A stretch of DNA of 64,000 nucleotides from Streptomyces akebiae (GTDB lineage: Bacteria > Actinomycetota > Actinomycetes > Streptomycetales > Streptomycetaceae): the NCBI RefSeq assembly GCF_019599145.1, contig NZ_CP080647.1, positions 8,432,001 to 8,496,000 of the forward strand, read 5' to 3'. Positions 16,448 to 24,863 of this stretch are shown here, piece by piece. Within the stretch, counting starts at the first letter, position 1. Every line of letters starts with the position of its first letter. A model generated the notes under the pieces. That model worked only from the letters and a program-made list of their open reading frames with translations, did not search any database and was not told the origin of the DNA. The translations under genes were made by a program, and so were the position numbers.

Positions 16448-17265
16448 AGATCTGGCTCGACGGCGGACTGCAGGACATCGACTCCGCCCGTGTCTCCGTC
16501 CTCGACCACGGGCTGACCGTGGGCGACGGCGTCTTCGAGACCGTGAAGGCGGTCGGGGGCCGGCCGTTCGCGCTGACCCGCCACCTCGACCGGCTCACCC
16601 TGTCGGCCCGCGGACTCGGTCTGCCCGAGCCCGACCTCGACGAGGTGCGCCGCGCCTGTTCCGCCGTCCTGGAGGCCGAACCGGTCGCGCTCGGCCGACT
16701 GCGCATCACCTACACCGGCGGCCTCTCACCGCTCGGCTCCGACCGCGGCGACCACGGCCCCACCCTCGTCGTCGCCCTCGGCGAGACCGCCCGACGCGCC
16801 GACTCCACCGCCGCGATCACCGTCCCCTGGACCCGCAACGAGCGTGGCGCCCTCACCGGCCTGAAGACCACCTCGTACGCCGAGAACGTCGTCGCCCTCG
16901 CCCGCGCCCACGAACAGGGCGCCACCGAGGCGCTGTTCGCCAACACGGTGGGGCAGCTCTGCGAGGGCACGGGCTCCAACGTCTTCGTCGTCCTCGACGG
17001 CGAGATCCACACCCCGCCGGTCGCCTCCGGCTGTCTCGCGGGCATCACCCGCGCCCTCGTCGTCGAGTGGACCGGCGCCCGCGAGACCGACCTGCCGCTG
17101 GACGTCCTGGACCGCGCCGACGAGGTCTTCCTGACGTCGAGCCTGCGCGACGTGCAGTCGGTGCACCGTGTGGACGCCCGCGAGCTGTCGGCCACCCCGG
17201 GCCCGGTGACGGCCAAGGCGATGCGGGTCTTCGACGAGCGGTCGGGCGACGACCTGGATCCGTGA
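16444..17265 (+). CDS. pabC: Aminodeoxychorismate lyase (class IV PLP enzyme)
   Basis: A 273-residue class-IV aminotransferase-fold enzyme that splits 4-amino-4-deoxychorismate into p-aminobenzoate and pyruvate. It has the N-terminal SVLDHGLTVGDGVFETVK, the PLP lysine in LKTTSYAENVV, and EGTGSNVFVVLDGEIHTPP near the phosphate-binding region. The GTG at 16444 overlaps the pabB stop, and the two proteins form consecutive steps of the same pathway. A branched-chain or D-amino-acid aminotransferase is the family alternative, but the coupling to pabB makes PabC the better reading. Confidence 0.88.
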   Translation: MKIWLDGGLQDIDSARVSVLDHGLTVGDGVFETVKAVGGRPFALTRHLDRLTLSARGLGLPEPDLDEVRRACSAVLEAEPVALGRLRITYTGGLSPLGSDRGDHGPTLVVALGETARRADSTAAITVPWTRNERGALTGLKTTSYAENVVALARAHEQGATEALFANTVGQLCEGTGSNVFVVLDGEIHTPPVASGCLAGITRALVVEWTGARETDLPLDVLDRADEVFLTSSLRDVQSVHRVDARELSATPGPVTAKAMRVFDERSGDDLDP

Positions 17266-17344
17266 GCACCTCCGAGGGAGGTCCTGGACGAAAGCCCGGG
17301 ATAATCGGCTGCCCCGGCGGTCCGGAGCGGGTAGAACACCCCTG

Positions 17345-18169
17345 ATGACCACCACCCTGCGGCCCATCGAGCCGCTTCAGCACGCCGCCGACGGGACGCG
17401 CTCGCGTCGCTACCAGGTGTGTGTCAACAGCCGTCCCGTCGGCGGGATACACCTCGGCACGCGCCCCGACCCCGGGTCGACGGCCGCGCGGATCCTGGAT
17501 CTGCGGATCGACGAACCGGACCGGCGGCGCGGCCGGGCCACGGTTGCGGCGCTCGCCGCCGAGGAGGTGGCCCGCGGCTGGGGCTGTCGGCGGATCGAGG
17601 TGTCCGTCCCGGCCGGCGCCGAGCCCGCCCTGCGGCTGACCCAGGCGCTCGGCTACGTCCTGCGCAACCGTGGTATGAGCAAGGCCCTCGGCGACACCCC
17701 ACCCGAACTGCCCGAGGGCAGCAGGGGCCGGCCCATGACCGAGGCCGAGTACGGGCCGTGGAAGGAGGCCGGTCTGGAGGGCTACGCCCAGGACTGGATC
17801 ACCCGTGGCATGCCGGAGGCGGAGGCGTACGCGAAGGCCGCCCTGGACTACGAGCGCTGTCTGCCGCAGGGAGTGGCCTCCGCGAACAACCTGTGCAGCG
17901 TGCTGGAGCACGAGGGCACGAGAGTCGGCACCCTCTGGCTCTGGCTGACCGACGACAGGGCCTTCGTGTACGACGTGGAGGCGGACACCGCCCACCGGGG
18001 CAGGGGACACGGCCGTACGCTGATGCTCCTGGCCGAGGCCCAGGCGATGGCGGCCGGGAAGCCCGTCATCGCGCTCAACGTCTTCGCGGGAAACTTCCGG
18101 GCCGAATGCCTCTACGAGTCCCTCGGCTACGAGACGACCGCCTACCACCTCTCCAAGCCGCTGCTCTGA
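17345..18169 (+). CDS. Tandem GNAT acetyltransferase
   Basis: A 274-residue protein with two GNAT-like halves. The first (about 20-125) has LDLRIDEPDRRRGRATVAAL as its acetyl-CoA loop and VPAGAEPALRLTQALGYV. The second (about 145-274) has YDVEADTAHRGRGHGRTLM and ALNVFAGNFRAECLYESLGY. Both halves keep an R/Q-x-x-G-x-G/A type loop, so either could bind acetyl-CoA. The ATG at 17345 is 79 bases after pabC and the genes may be co-transcribed. The substrate is unknown; such tandem enzymes include mycothiol synthase, but nothing here points to that specifically. Confidence 0.82.
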   Translation: MTTTLRPIEPLQHAADGTRSRRYQVCVNSRPVGGIHLGTRPDPGSTAARILDLRIDEPDRRRGRATVAALAAEEVARGWGCRRIEVSVPAGAEPALRLTQALGYVLRNRGMSKALGDTPPELPEGSRGRPMTEAEYGPWKEAGLEGYAQDWITRGMPEAEAYAKAALDYERCLPQGVASANNLCSVLEHEGTRVGTLWLWLTDDRAFVYDVEADTAHRGRGHGRTLMLLAEAQAMAAGKPVIALNVFAGNFRAECLYESLGYETTAYHLSKPLL

Positions 18170-18317
18170 CGGCACGGGAGCGCGTGCGTCTCCGACGGCT
18201 CCGGAGCGCGTGGATCACCGGTGGCTGTGGGGTGTGCGGCTCCGCGTGCCCGTCGGCGGAGACCGCCCGCAGAGGTCGGCGGCCGCTGTCGGCGGCCGCT
18301 GTCGACGGTCCCGGTGG

Positions 18318-18836
18318 TCAGGTGTTCTCGGCCAGCAGCCGGTCGGCGATCTCCTCGATCCGCTCGCGCAGCCCCTCCTGACTCTTGCCGCCGTCGAGAC
18401 GCTCGCCGCCGATGACGTAGGTGGGCGTGCCGGTCACGCCGATCGCCTTGCCCTCGGCCTGGTCGGCGTCGACGATCAGGATGTGCCGGCCGTCGATCAG
18501 CGCCGTGTCGAACTCCTCGGCGTCGAGACCGAGTTCACGTGCCGCCTCCACCAGGAACGGCTCCCCGGCCCGGCTCAGTTCCTCGACCCGGCCGAGCACG
18601 GCCTCGACGTACGCCCACGCCTGTCCCTGCTCCGCGGCCTCCTCGGCGGCCTGCGCGGCGGCGAAGGCGTGCTCGTGCTTCTCCAACGGGAAGTGCCGCA
18701 GCCGTACGTCGAGACGGTCGCCGTAGCGGGCCCGCAGCGCTCGGATGTCGTCGAGGGCGCTGCGGCAGTCGGGACACTGGAGTTCGCACCAGACGTCCAG
18801 GACGACGGCGGACGGCACGGGTGAGGAGTCGCTCAT
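18318..18836 (-). CDS. DsbA-family (FrnE-like) thioredoxin-fold protein
   Basis: A 172-residue cytoplasmic DsbA-family protein. The redox motif is CPDC (LQCPDCRSALDDIRAL, near residue 24), and the cis-proline loop is GVTGTPTYVIGGERL near the C-terminus. A helical insertion between them is rich in Ala and Glu. I chose the start MSDSSPVPSAVVLD at 18836; the frame stays open upstream but has no family-like sequence. There is no signal peptide, so it probably acts as a reductase or isomerase in the cytoplasm. It converges with the preceding GNAT gene. Confidence 0.85.
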   Translation of the reverse strand: MSDSSPVPSAVVLDVWCELQCPDCRSALDDIRALRARYGDRLDVRLRHFPLEKHEHAFAAAQAAEEAAEQGQAWAYVEAVLGRVEELSRAGEPFLVEAARELGLDAEEFDTALIDGRHILIVDADQAEGKAIGVTGTPTYVIGGERLDGGKSQEGLRERIEEIADRLLAENT

Positions 18837-19037
18837 GGGATCAGTCTCCCAGCTTCCGGTCCCGTGCCGGGCCCGTGCCGGGCGTGGGCCGCACCTGCCC
18901 CGGGGAGGGCACCGACCCCGAGACGACCCGGAGATGTCCCTGAGGTCTCCCCGGACCATGGCATATCGGACGCGTGACGGTGCAGGATGGAAGGGACGCA
19001 ACAGGAACGCCCGACCGAGCACCGCCTGGAGGACCGG

Positions 19038-19493
19038 ATGATTGCCGAGACAGTGTGTGCCGCCGTCTCAGCGGCAGGCCTGGGCATCGCCGCGCTCACG
19101 GCGTATCGGAAGCGTTTCCTCCGGGCGACCCGTATCGCCGCCTACTCGCTCGTGCCGCTCGGTCTGGTGATGACCGGAGTCGTCGAGTGGGTGGCCGACA
19201 CCGCGTTCAGCCCGACCGCGTGGGCCGGTTTCGGTGTGCTCGGCGCCGCCTGGTTCCTGTTCATGACCACCCGCGCCGTGGAGCGGCGCCGAGGGGTCAC
19301 CGGCAAGGAGCACAAGGAGGCCAAGGCCTCCCGGACCGAGGCGATAGCCCCGGCGGCCTCGGCCCCTTCGCTGGGCCAGGGCGCCCGCCCGGCGTCCCGC
19401 CCGGCGGCGACACCTCGGAAGGCGGGTTCCGGTGCGTCCGGCGCGGACGACTTCAGCGACATCGAGGCGATCCTCAAGAAGCACGGCATCTGA
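19038..19493 (+). CDS. Small two-span membrane protein (151 aa)
   Basis: Unrecognised family. The ATG at 19038 has GGAGG five bases upstream. The N-terminal half carries hydrophobic spans (AETVCAAVSAAGLGIAALTAY, IAAYSLVPLGLVMTGVVEWV and AWAGFGVLGAAWFLFMTT). The C-terminal half is Ala/Pro-rich and probably disordered, ending in DDFSDIEAILKKHGI, a conserved-looking acidic helix. That tail resembles peptide-like docking ends, but this is a guess. It may be transcribed from the gap shared with the DsbA-like gene. Function unknown. Confidence 0.75.
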   Translation: MIAETVCAAVSAAGLGIAALTAYRKRFLRATRIAAYSLVPLGLVMTGVVEWVADTAFSPTAWAGFGVLGAAWFLFMTTRAVERRRGVTGKEHKEAKASRTEAIAPAASAPSLGQGARPASRPAATPRKAGSGASGADDFSDIEAILKKHGI

Positions 19494-19674
19494 CCGCGGC
19501 GACCACAGCCTTCGGACGGGCCGAAGGCGCGCGGACTGAAACGACACAGAAGGTCGGGCAGCGGCGCCGAAGTGATCACGTTCGCTCCGTACATTGTGGA
19601 TATTGGCGAACTCTCCGTCATTCCGGGTGGGTTGATCGCGCGGAGGGCCTGCGCTGCGTCATCATCGCCGCGAG

Positions 19675-19827
19675 ATGCTGGACACAACACAGAGCGACAC
19701 CACCGCCCCGCCAGAGGAGCGGCGAGGTTGTCTCTTCGCGCTCTCCCAGCCACCGCTGATGATCTTCCTAGCGGTGATCGGCTGCCTGCTGCTCATGGCG
19801 TCACTGCACGACCTGCTGATGCTGTGA
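19675..19827 (+). CDS. 50-residue membrane peptide
   Basis: A short frame with a polar first half (TTQSDTTAPPEERRG) and a hydrophobic second half (LMIFLAVIGCLLLMASLHDL), ending with TGA at 19825 just before a terminator. The ribosome binding site is weak. Coding is supported by one well-formed span, GC-rich third positions and the terminator right behind the stop. The function is unknown, and a chance frame cannot be ruled out. Confidence 0.55.
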   Translation: MLDTTQSDTTAPPEERRGCLFALSQPPLMIFLAVIGCLLLMASLHDLLML

Positions 19828-19834
19828 GCTGTAA

Positions 19835-19869
19835 ACGGAGCCCCTGACGTCACCCGTCGAGGGCTCCGT
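19835..19869. terminator. Hairpin between convergent genes
   Basis: ACGGAGCCC (19835-19843) pairs with GGGCTCCGT (19861-19869), a perfect 9-bp stem with a 17-base loop. It sits between the 50-residue peptide gene (plus) and the CGNR gene (minus) and can serve both. Confidence 0.6.
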
Positions 19870-19915
19870 CAGCCCCCGTACGGCGCACCCGGACCGCGCC
19901 GGTCGGCGGCCCGTT

Positions 19916-20476
19916 TCAGCCCGCCGCCTCCTTGCGGCGTGCCCGGTAGGCGGCCACGTGCAGGCGGTTTCCGCAGGTGCGGCTGTCGCAGTAGCGGCGC
20001 GATCGGTTTCGGGAGAGGTCCACGAAAGCCCGTCGGCAGTCGGGCGCCTCGCAGCGGCGCAGCCGCTCCTGTTCCCCGGCGACCACGAAGAAGGCGAGCG
20101 CCATGCCGCAGTCGGCCGAGAGGTGGTCGGCCAGTGACGCGCCCGGCGCGAAGTAGTGCACATGCCAGTCGTAACCGTCGTGATCGGTGAGCCGGGGCGT
20201 GGTGCCCGCTGCGGCGATCAGGTCGTTGATCACGGCGGCGGCCGCGGCGGGGTCGGGGGCCGCGAAGACCTCCGCGAACCGGCCGCGGACCTTGCGTACG
20301 GCCGCGAGGTCGAGCTCCGACAACACTCCGACCTCGCTGACCTCGTGGTTTCGTACGAAGTCGGCGAGCGCCGCGACAGTCGCGAGCCCGTCGGTCGCCG
20401 TGTCGTTCTCCGGCGCGGTGTTCACCAGATCGACCACGGCGTCTAGGGAACACCGGGTGTCGTGGGTGATCAGCAC
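19916..20476 (-). CDS. ABATE / CGNR zinc-finger protein
   Basis: A 186-residue protein with an N-terminal ABATE domain (about 10-130) and a C-terminal CGNR zinc finger: RRCEAPDCRRAFVDLS, then RRYCDSRTCGNRLHVAAYRAR, giving two C-x4-C pairs around the CGNR signature. These proteins are thought to be DNA-binding regulators of stress genes. The start is GTG at 20476, with AGGGAGCG upstream on the minus strand; the frame runs further upstream without a site. Target genes are unknown. Confidence 0.9.
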   Translation of the reverse strand: MLITHDTRCSLDAVVDLVNTAPENDTATDGLATVAALADFVRNHEVSEVGVLSELDLAAVRKVRGRFAEVFAAPDPAAAAAVINDLIAAAGTTPRLTDHDGYDWHVHYFAPGASLADHLSADCGMALAFFVVAGEQERLRRCEAPDCRRAFVDLSRNRSRRYCDSRTCGNRLHVAAYRARRKEAAG

Positions 20477-20786
20477 GTTTCGCTCCCTGGCCTGCGAGGG
20501 TCGGGCGGGCGCCCGCCGATGCTGGCCGATGGTAATGGCTCGGCGAGGCGGCGGACCGGCGTGGACCGTCCTGGGGCACCCCTGCGGCACCCCTGGTACG
20601 AGCGGAACGGGCCAGGGGCCCGATTGGTGCCCGCGCCAGGTTCGTGTGGCCACGGCACGGCGACGCCGCCGCGCGGAGGTCCGCGACGACGGCGTCGATG
20701 GGTCGGCCTGAAGCCGTATTCGGTTGTCTAGGCCCGAGCCGTCTCCCCGAGTGGACGGCGCCGGGCGGCTCTGTGGCCCTCGCCTC
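20477..20786. other. 310-base gap between CGNR gene and ssgB
   Basis: No gene is supported here. A minus-strand TACCAT (20534-20529) could be the -10 for the CGNR gene, with no clear -35. I see no strong hairpin behind the ssgB stop. The rest is ordinary GC-rich sequence. Confidence 0.4.
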
Positions 20787-21200
20787 CTAGCTTTCCGCCA
20801 GGATGTGCGAGAGCTCCTGATCGAGGTCGAAGTGCCGGTGTTCCGTGCCGGGAGGCACGGCGGCGTCTGTGCGCTTCAGGAAGGACTCCAGGGCCCGCGC
20901 CGGAGCTTCGAGGAGGGCTTCGCCCTCCGGGGAGCTCAGGGCGATGCACACGACGCCCTGACCGTGACTGCGCGACGGCCAGACACGGACGTCACCGGTA
21001 CCGGTGGGCCGGTGCAGGCCCTCGGCGAGGAGGTCGCGGGCGAACACCCATTCGACCGTTTCCTCTGCTCCGGTGTGGAAGGTGGCGTGCACGGCGTAGG
21101 GATCGGCCGTGTCATACCGCAGTCCCGCGGGAACGGGCAGTGAGGACTCGCTCGACACAACGAGGCGCAGGTGCAGCTCGCAGCTGACCGTGGTGTTCAT
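20787..21200 (-). CDS. ssgB: SsgB, sporulation-specific cell division activator
   Basis: A 137-residue SALP-family protein. From memory the sequence (MNTTVSCELHLRLVVSS to DQELSHILAES) matches SsgB of S. coelicolor essentially completely. SsgB marks future division sites in aerial hyphae and recruits FtsZ with SsgA, so it acts at the membrane-associated septum in sporulation. The ATG at 21200 is the conserved family start. SsgB is very strongly conserved in Streptomyces. Published work ties its transcription to sigma-H; a minus-strand GTTTAC about 80 bases upstream may be the -35. Confidence 0.96.
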   Translation of the reverse strand: MNTTVSCELHLRLVVSSESSLPVPAGLRYDTADPYAVHATFHTGAEETVEWVFARDLLAEGLHRPTGTGDVRVWPSRSHGQGVVCIALSSPEGEALLEAPARALESFLKRTDAAVPPGTEHRHFDLDQELSHILAES

Positions 21201-21427
21201 AAGCGCCAAGGCCTTTCGCTCAGTGTGCGCTCGGGGATTCGCACGTCGGCGAAATCGACATGCCACCTACGGTGCCGTTGTAAACCCCTCTGGGAGTTTT
21301 GCGTCGCTTTTGGTAGCTCATCCGGCCGAGACCGTCTTCTGTCGGTACGGCCATTCCGGTGACCGGTTTCGCTCCGGTAGGGTTTGGCTGTATGGATACG
21401 GGGAGTTACGGAACGGGGGAGGTCGCC
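21201..21427. promoter_or_regulatory. Divergent control region of ssgB and the PGPGW membrane gene
   Basis: The 226-base region separates two start codons. On the minus strand GTTTAC (21285-21280) is a candidate sigma-H-type -35 for ssgB. On the plus strand TAGGGT (21378-21383) is a candidate -10 for the membrane protein. Both are single hexamers and need start-site mapping. Confidence 0.3.
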
Positions 21428-21871
21428 GTGGCGGCCGACGGAACGAAGAGTGACACCGACGTAGCGAACAGTGAGGCCGATGTGGCCAAGGACGAAGCGC
21501 CGCTCGGCTCTCGTGCGCCGGAATTCGTCAGGGCGCGGCGGATGCTGCACCTGAGCTGGCAGGTGGCCATCTTCGTCGTCGGTCTGGCCGTCGTGGTCGC
21601 GGGTGTGATCATGCTGCCGCTGCCAGGCCCCGGCTGGATCGTGATCTTCGGCGGTATGGCGATCTGGGCGACGGAATTCGTCTGGGCCCAGCTGGTGCTC
21701 CGCTGGACCAAGCGGAAGGTCACCGAGGCCACCCAGCGCGCCCTCGACCCCAAGGTGCGGCGCCGCAACATCATTCTGACGTCGATCGGCCTGGTGATCG
21801 TGGCCGGCCTCGTCAGTCTCTACGTCTGGAAGTTCGGCTTCGAGATGCCCTGGAACATCAAGAACCAGTGA
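21428..21871 (+). CDS. PGPGW (TIGR02611-like) membrane protein
   Basis: A 147-residue integral membrane protein. The first ~40 residues are acidic, then come a span (WQVAIFVVGLAVVVAGVIM), the loop LPLPGPGWIVIFGGMAIWA carrying the PGPGW signature, and a final span (IILTSIGLVIVAGLVSLYVW). I chose GTG at 21428 because GGGGGAGG lies five bases before it; an in-frame ATG at 21392 has no such site. Family members are widespread in actinobacteria and have no known function. It may share the divergent region with ssgB. Confidence 0.85.
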   Translation: MAADGTKSDTDVANSEADVAKDEAPLGSRAPEFVRARRMLHLSWQVAIFVVGLAVVVAGVIMLPLPGPGWIVIFGGMAIWATEFVWAQLVLRWTKRKVTEATQRALDPKVRRRNIILTSIGLVIVAGLVSLYVWKFGFEMPWNIKNQ

Positions 21872-21950
21872 GCCCCGACGGGACGGCGCAGGGGATTGCG
21901 CGTGTGGTCTGAGGCACCCCCTGACATGGGGTAATGTTCTTCCTGCGTCC

Positions 21951-22022
21951 GGGCGATTAGCTCAGTGGGAGAGCGCTTCGTTCACACCGAAGAGGTCACT
22001 GGTTCGAACCCAGTATCGCCCA
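21951..22022 (+). tRNA. tRNA-Val (anticodon CAC), copy 1
   Basis: Acceptor GGGCGAT/ATCGCCC, D-arm TAGCTCAGTGGGAGAGC, anticodon loop TTCACAC (CAC), T-arm TGGTTCGAACCCA and discriminator A; 72 bases. Identical to the gene at 32412-32483. A TAATGT at 21932-21937 may be its -10. Confidence 0.97.
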
Positions 22023-22034
22023 CCGGATGATGAC

Positions 22035-22069
22035 GACCCGGTCCACGGAAACGTGGGCCGGGTCTTTTT
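22035..22069 (+). terminator. tRNA-Val terminator
   Basis: GACCCGGTCCACG (22035-22047) pairs with CGTGGGCCGGGTC (22052-22064) with one G-T wobble and a short A-rich loop, followed directly by TTTTT. This is a textbook intrinsic terminator. Confidence 0.85.
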
Positions 22070-22474
22070 CGTGGTGGTGGCGCGCGGGTGTCGGGGGTGT
22101 TCGGTGACCGCGTGCGTCCTTCGCCCTTCTGGGGACCGGGAGGGGGCTGCGGGTCTGCGGTCTGCGGTGGCGTGCTGCTGCGACGCCCCAGGGTTCCTCA
22201 TCATCTGGCCGGATCCAGCGCTTCTCGCCTCCTCGTGCGGCACTCGTGCGCGGTCGGCCCGCCGTGCTGCGGAGGCGGTTCGGGAGCGGCGGACGGGCTG
22301 CGCCCCACTGACTCCTTTCAGTCTCGCCCGTGAGCCGCTCGACGGCCCTCGTGACGTTCGACCCGTCGACTGCAACTCGCCTACCTGCGCTTTTAGTTGA
22401 CCAGCCGTCACCTGCCAGGCCGTCTCGCCCGGAGCGGTGCCGGCTCCGCTTTCCATCAATTCCTGTCCGAATCA

Positions 22475-22503
22475 TTGACGTCTCCTGAGGGTCTCCGTAC
22501 CTT
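22475..22503 (+). promoter_or_regulatory. Sigma-70-type promoter of the sugar ABC operon
   Basis: TTGACG (22475-22480), a 17-base spacer, and TACCTT (22498-22503) form the best promoter match in the window. The expected start is near 22510. The rest of the gap from 22070 shows no gene. Confidence 0.7.
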
Positions 22504-22511
22504 GTGCCAGC

Positions 22512-22534
22512 AAGCGCTTACTTGAAACGATTCA
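22512..22534 (+). promoter_or_regulatory. LacI-family operator at the transcription start of the sugar operon
   Basis: TGAAACGATTCA (22523-22534) is an imperfect 12-base palindrome with the central CG typical of LacI/CcpA-type sites. A second palindrome AAGCGCTT (22512-22519) lies just before it. Both sit over or just downstream of the expected start site, where a bound repressor would block transcription. No LacI gene is in the window. Confidence 0.6.
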
Positions 22535-22569
22535 TGGCGCGGGACGCAGCGTCGCGGGGAGGCTCAACC

Positions 22570-23859
22570 ATGCAGCAAAACAGGAACGTTGAGAGGCGGA
22601 CGGTCCTCAAGGCGGCCGGAGCCTCATTGGCCGTCGCGGGACTGGGGGCGACGGTCACCGCCTGTGGCGGTGACAGTGGCGCGGGGGACGGGACGGTGAC
22701 GATCCGTTACGCCTGGTGGGGCGCGGAGGACCGCGCGGAGCGCATCAAGAAGAGCATCGCGCTTTTCGAGAAGAAGTACCCGAAGATCAAGGTGAAGACC
22801 GACTTTCAGCCGTACCTCGACTTCTGGAAGAAGTTCAACACCCAGGCGTCCGGTGGAAATCCGCCGGATGTGTTCCAGAATGCCATCGGTTTCCTGCGGA
22901 AATACGATGCCAAGAATGTGCTGCTCGATCTCGGCCCACAGGTCGAGGCGGGCAACCTCTCCCTGGACGGCTTCAGAGCCGGCCTGGAGAAGTTCGGCGA
23001 GGTCGACGGAAAGCTGCTCGGGATCCCGGTCGGTTCCAACTCGATGGCCCTGGTGATCGACAAGCCCGTCTACACCAAGTCCGGTGTGAAGCCGGAACAG
23101 GGGTGGACCTGGGACGACTTCGACGCGGCGATGAAGAAGATCCGCGACAAGGCGGGACGGGCCGGCGACAGCGGCATGTACGGCGTCATGTACCTCTACG
23201 ACCTTTACCTGCGCCAGAACGGCAAGGCGTTCTTCACCGAGGACGGGCTCGGCTTCACCGAGGCGGACCTGAAGGCGTGGTGGTCGAAGGCCGAGAAGGG
23301 CATCGAGGAGGGCCTCTACGCCGATCCCAAGAAGGTCGCCCAGATCAAGCCCAAGTCGGCGGTCGCCGCTGAGCTCGCCGCCGGTGAGTTCACCTGGGAC
23401 AACTTCACCGTCCGCTACACCTCCGAGGGCAAGAGCGAGTACGGCCTGGCGCCCATCCCGACCACCGACGGCAAGAAGACCGGCCAGTACCTCGGCTCCC
23501 TCATGCTCAGCGCGTCCAAGCGCACGCAGCACCCCAAGGAAGTCGCGCAGTTCATCAACTTCATGGTGCACGAGCCCGAGGTCGCCAAGATCATGGGCTA
23601 CGACCGTGGGGTGCCCGCGACGCAGGCCCAGTACGACGCGTTCCAGCCGACCGACCCGGTCAACAAGGCCATCGCCGAATACGAGGAGTCCCTCGTCGCG
23701 GCGGGCGTCCTGGAGCCCATCACCCCGCACCCGAACGGCGCGGACATCTGTGAGGCCGCCTTCCTGCGCATCGGTGAGGAACTCGGCCTCGGCACCCGCA
23801 CGGTCGACGACGCCGTCAAGCAGTTCTTCACCGAGTCGAAGACGGCTCTCGGCACCTGA
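22570..23859 (+). CDS. Sugar ABC transporter substrate-binding lipoprotein (CUT1 type)
   Basis: A 429-residue family-1 extracellular solute-binding protein. The N-terminus has a twin-arginine-like motif (ERRTVLKAAG), a hydrophobic stretch and the lipobox VTAC, so it is probably a Tat- or Sec-exported lipoprotein. The body shows CUT1 features: IRYAWWGAEDRAERIKKSI, FEKKYPKIKVKTDF, GGNPPDVFQN and TWDDFDAAMKKI. The ATG at 22570 has GGGGAGG six bases upstream. It is the first gene of an operon with two permeases, a YesL-like protein and a YetA-like protein. Oligosaccharides from rhamnogalacturonan are the likely cargo by context. Confidence 0.9.
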   Translation: MQQNRNVERRTVLKAAGASLAVAGLGATVTACGGDSGAGDGTVTIRYAWWGAEDRAERIKKSIALFEKKYPKIKVKTDFQPYLDFWKKFNTQASGGNPPDVFQNAIGFLRKYDAKNVLLDLGPQVEAGNLSLDGFRAGLEKFGEVDGKLLGIPVGSNSMALVIDKPVYTKSGVKPEQGWTWDDFDAAMKKIRDKAGRAGDSGMYGVMYLYDLYLRQNGKAFFTEDGLGFTEADLKAWWSKAEKGIEEGLYADPKKVAQIKPKSAVAAELAAGEFTWDNFTVRYTSEGKSEYGLAPIPTTDGKKTGQYLGSLMLSASKRTQHPKEVAQFINFMVHEPEVAKIMGYDRGVPATQAQYDAFQPTDPVNKAIAEYEESLVAAGVLEPITPHPNGADICEAAFLRIGEELGLGTRTVDDAVKQFFTESKTALGT

Positions 23860-24863
23860 TGGGAACCACCGTGACACACGCCCCTGCGACGGAGGGCTTG
23901 TCCAAGGACGAGCGCTCCGAGCCGCGGCATGGTCCGGCCGAAGCCCCGAGCCCCGCCGCACTCAAGCGGCGGGGCCGCCGGGAGAACCTGGCCGGCTACC
24001 TCTTCATGTCGCCGTGGATCGCCGGATTCCTGCTGCTCACAGCGGGTCCGATGATCGCCTCGCTCTACTTCGCCTTCACCGACTACAACCTGTTCGACGC
24101 GCCCAAGTGGATCGGCCTGGACAACTTCTCCGAGATGTTCGCCGACCCGCGCTGGCGTCACTCGGTGCGGGTGACGCTGTGGTACGTCGTCGTCGGTACG
24201 CCACTCAAGCTGCTGCTGGCCCTCGGCGTGGCGCTGCTCCTGGCCCAGAAGCGGCGTGGACAGGCCTTCTACCGGGCCGCCTTCTACGCGCCGTCGCTCA
24301 TCGGGGCCAGCGTCTCCATCGCGATCGTCTGGAAGGCGATCTTCTCCGACGACGCGATCGTCGACCGTACGCAGAAGATCTTCGGCATCGACGTCGGCGG
24401 CTGGACCGGCGACCCGGAAATGATCATCTACAGCCTGGTGGCGCTCACCGTCTGGCAGTTCGGCGCTCCCATGGTGATCTTCCTCGCCGGTCTCAAGCAG
24501 GTGCCGCGTGAGCTGTACGAGGCCGCCGAGGTCGACGGGGCCGGCAAGTGGCGGCGGTTCTGGAACATCACCCTGCCGATGATCTCCCCGGTCCTCTTCT
24601 TCAACGTCCTGCTGGAGACGATCCACTCGTTCCAGATCTTCAGCTCGGCGTACATCGTCGGCGGCGGCGCCGGAGGCAACGCCTGTGGTCCCGCGGACGG
24701 TTCGATGGTCTATACCTGCTATCTCTACGTCCAGGGCTTCGAGAACAGCCGGATGGGTCTGGCCTCCGCCATGGCCTGGCTGCTGCTGGTCGCGGTCGCG
24801 CTGGTGACGGCGGTGCTGTTCTGGTCCCAGAAGCGCTGGGTGCACTACGAGGAGGGTGCCTGA
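23859..24863 (+). CDS. Sugar ABC transporter permease (MalF/YesP-like)
   Basis: A 334-residue inner-membrane permease of the CUT1 class. It has a hydrophilic N-terminal 45 residues, six predicted spans (first LFMSPWIAGFLLLTAGPMIA) and the EAA loop in LYEAAEVDGAGKWRRFWNITLPM, where the shared ATPase docks. Its ATG overlaps the SBP stop (TGATG), so translation is coupled. No ATPase gene is present in the operon. In Streptomyces the shared ATPase MsiK energises many such transporters, which is the likely solution here. Confidence 0.92.
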   Translation: MGTTVTHAPATEGLSKDERSEPRHGPAEAPSPAALKRRGRRENLAGYLFMSPWIAGFLLLTAGPMIASLYFAFTDYNLFDAPKWIGLDNFSEMFADPRWRHSVRVTLWYVVVGTPLKLLLALGVALLLAQKRRGQAFYRAAFYAPSLIGASVSIAIVWKAIFSDDAIVDRTQKIFGIDVGGWTGDPEMIIYSLVALTVWQFGAPMVIFLAGLKQVPRELYEAAEVDGAGKWRRFWNITLPMISPVLFFNVLLETIHSFQIFSSAYIVGGGAGGNACGPADGSMVYTCYLYVQGFENSRMGLASAMAWLLLVAVALVTAVLFWSQKRWVHYEEGA

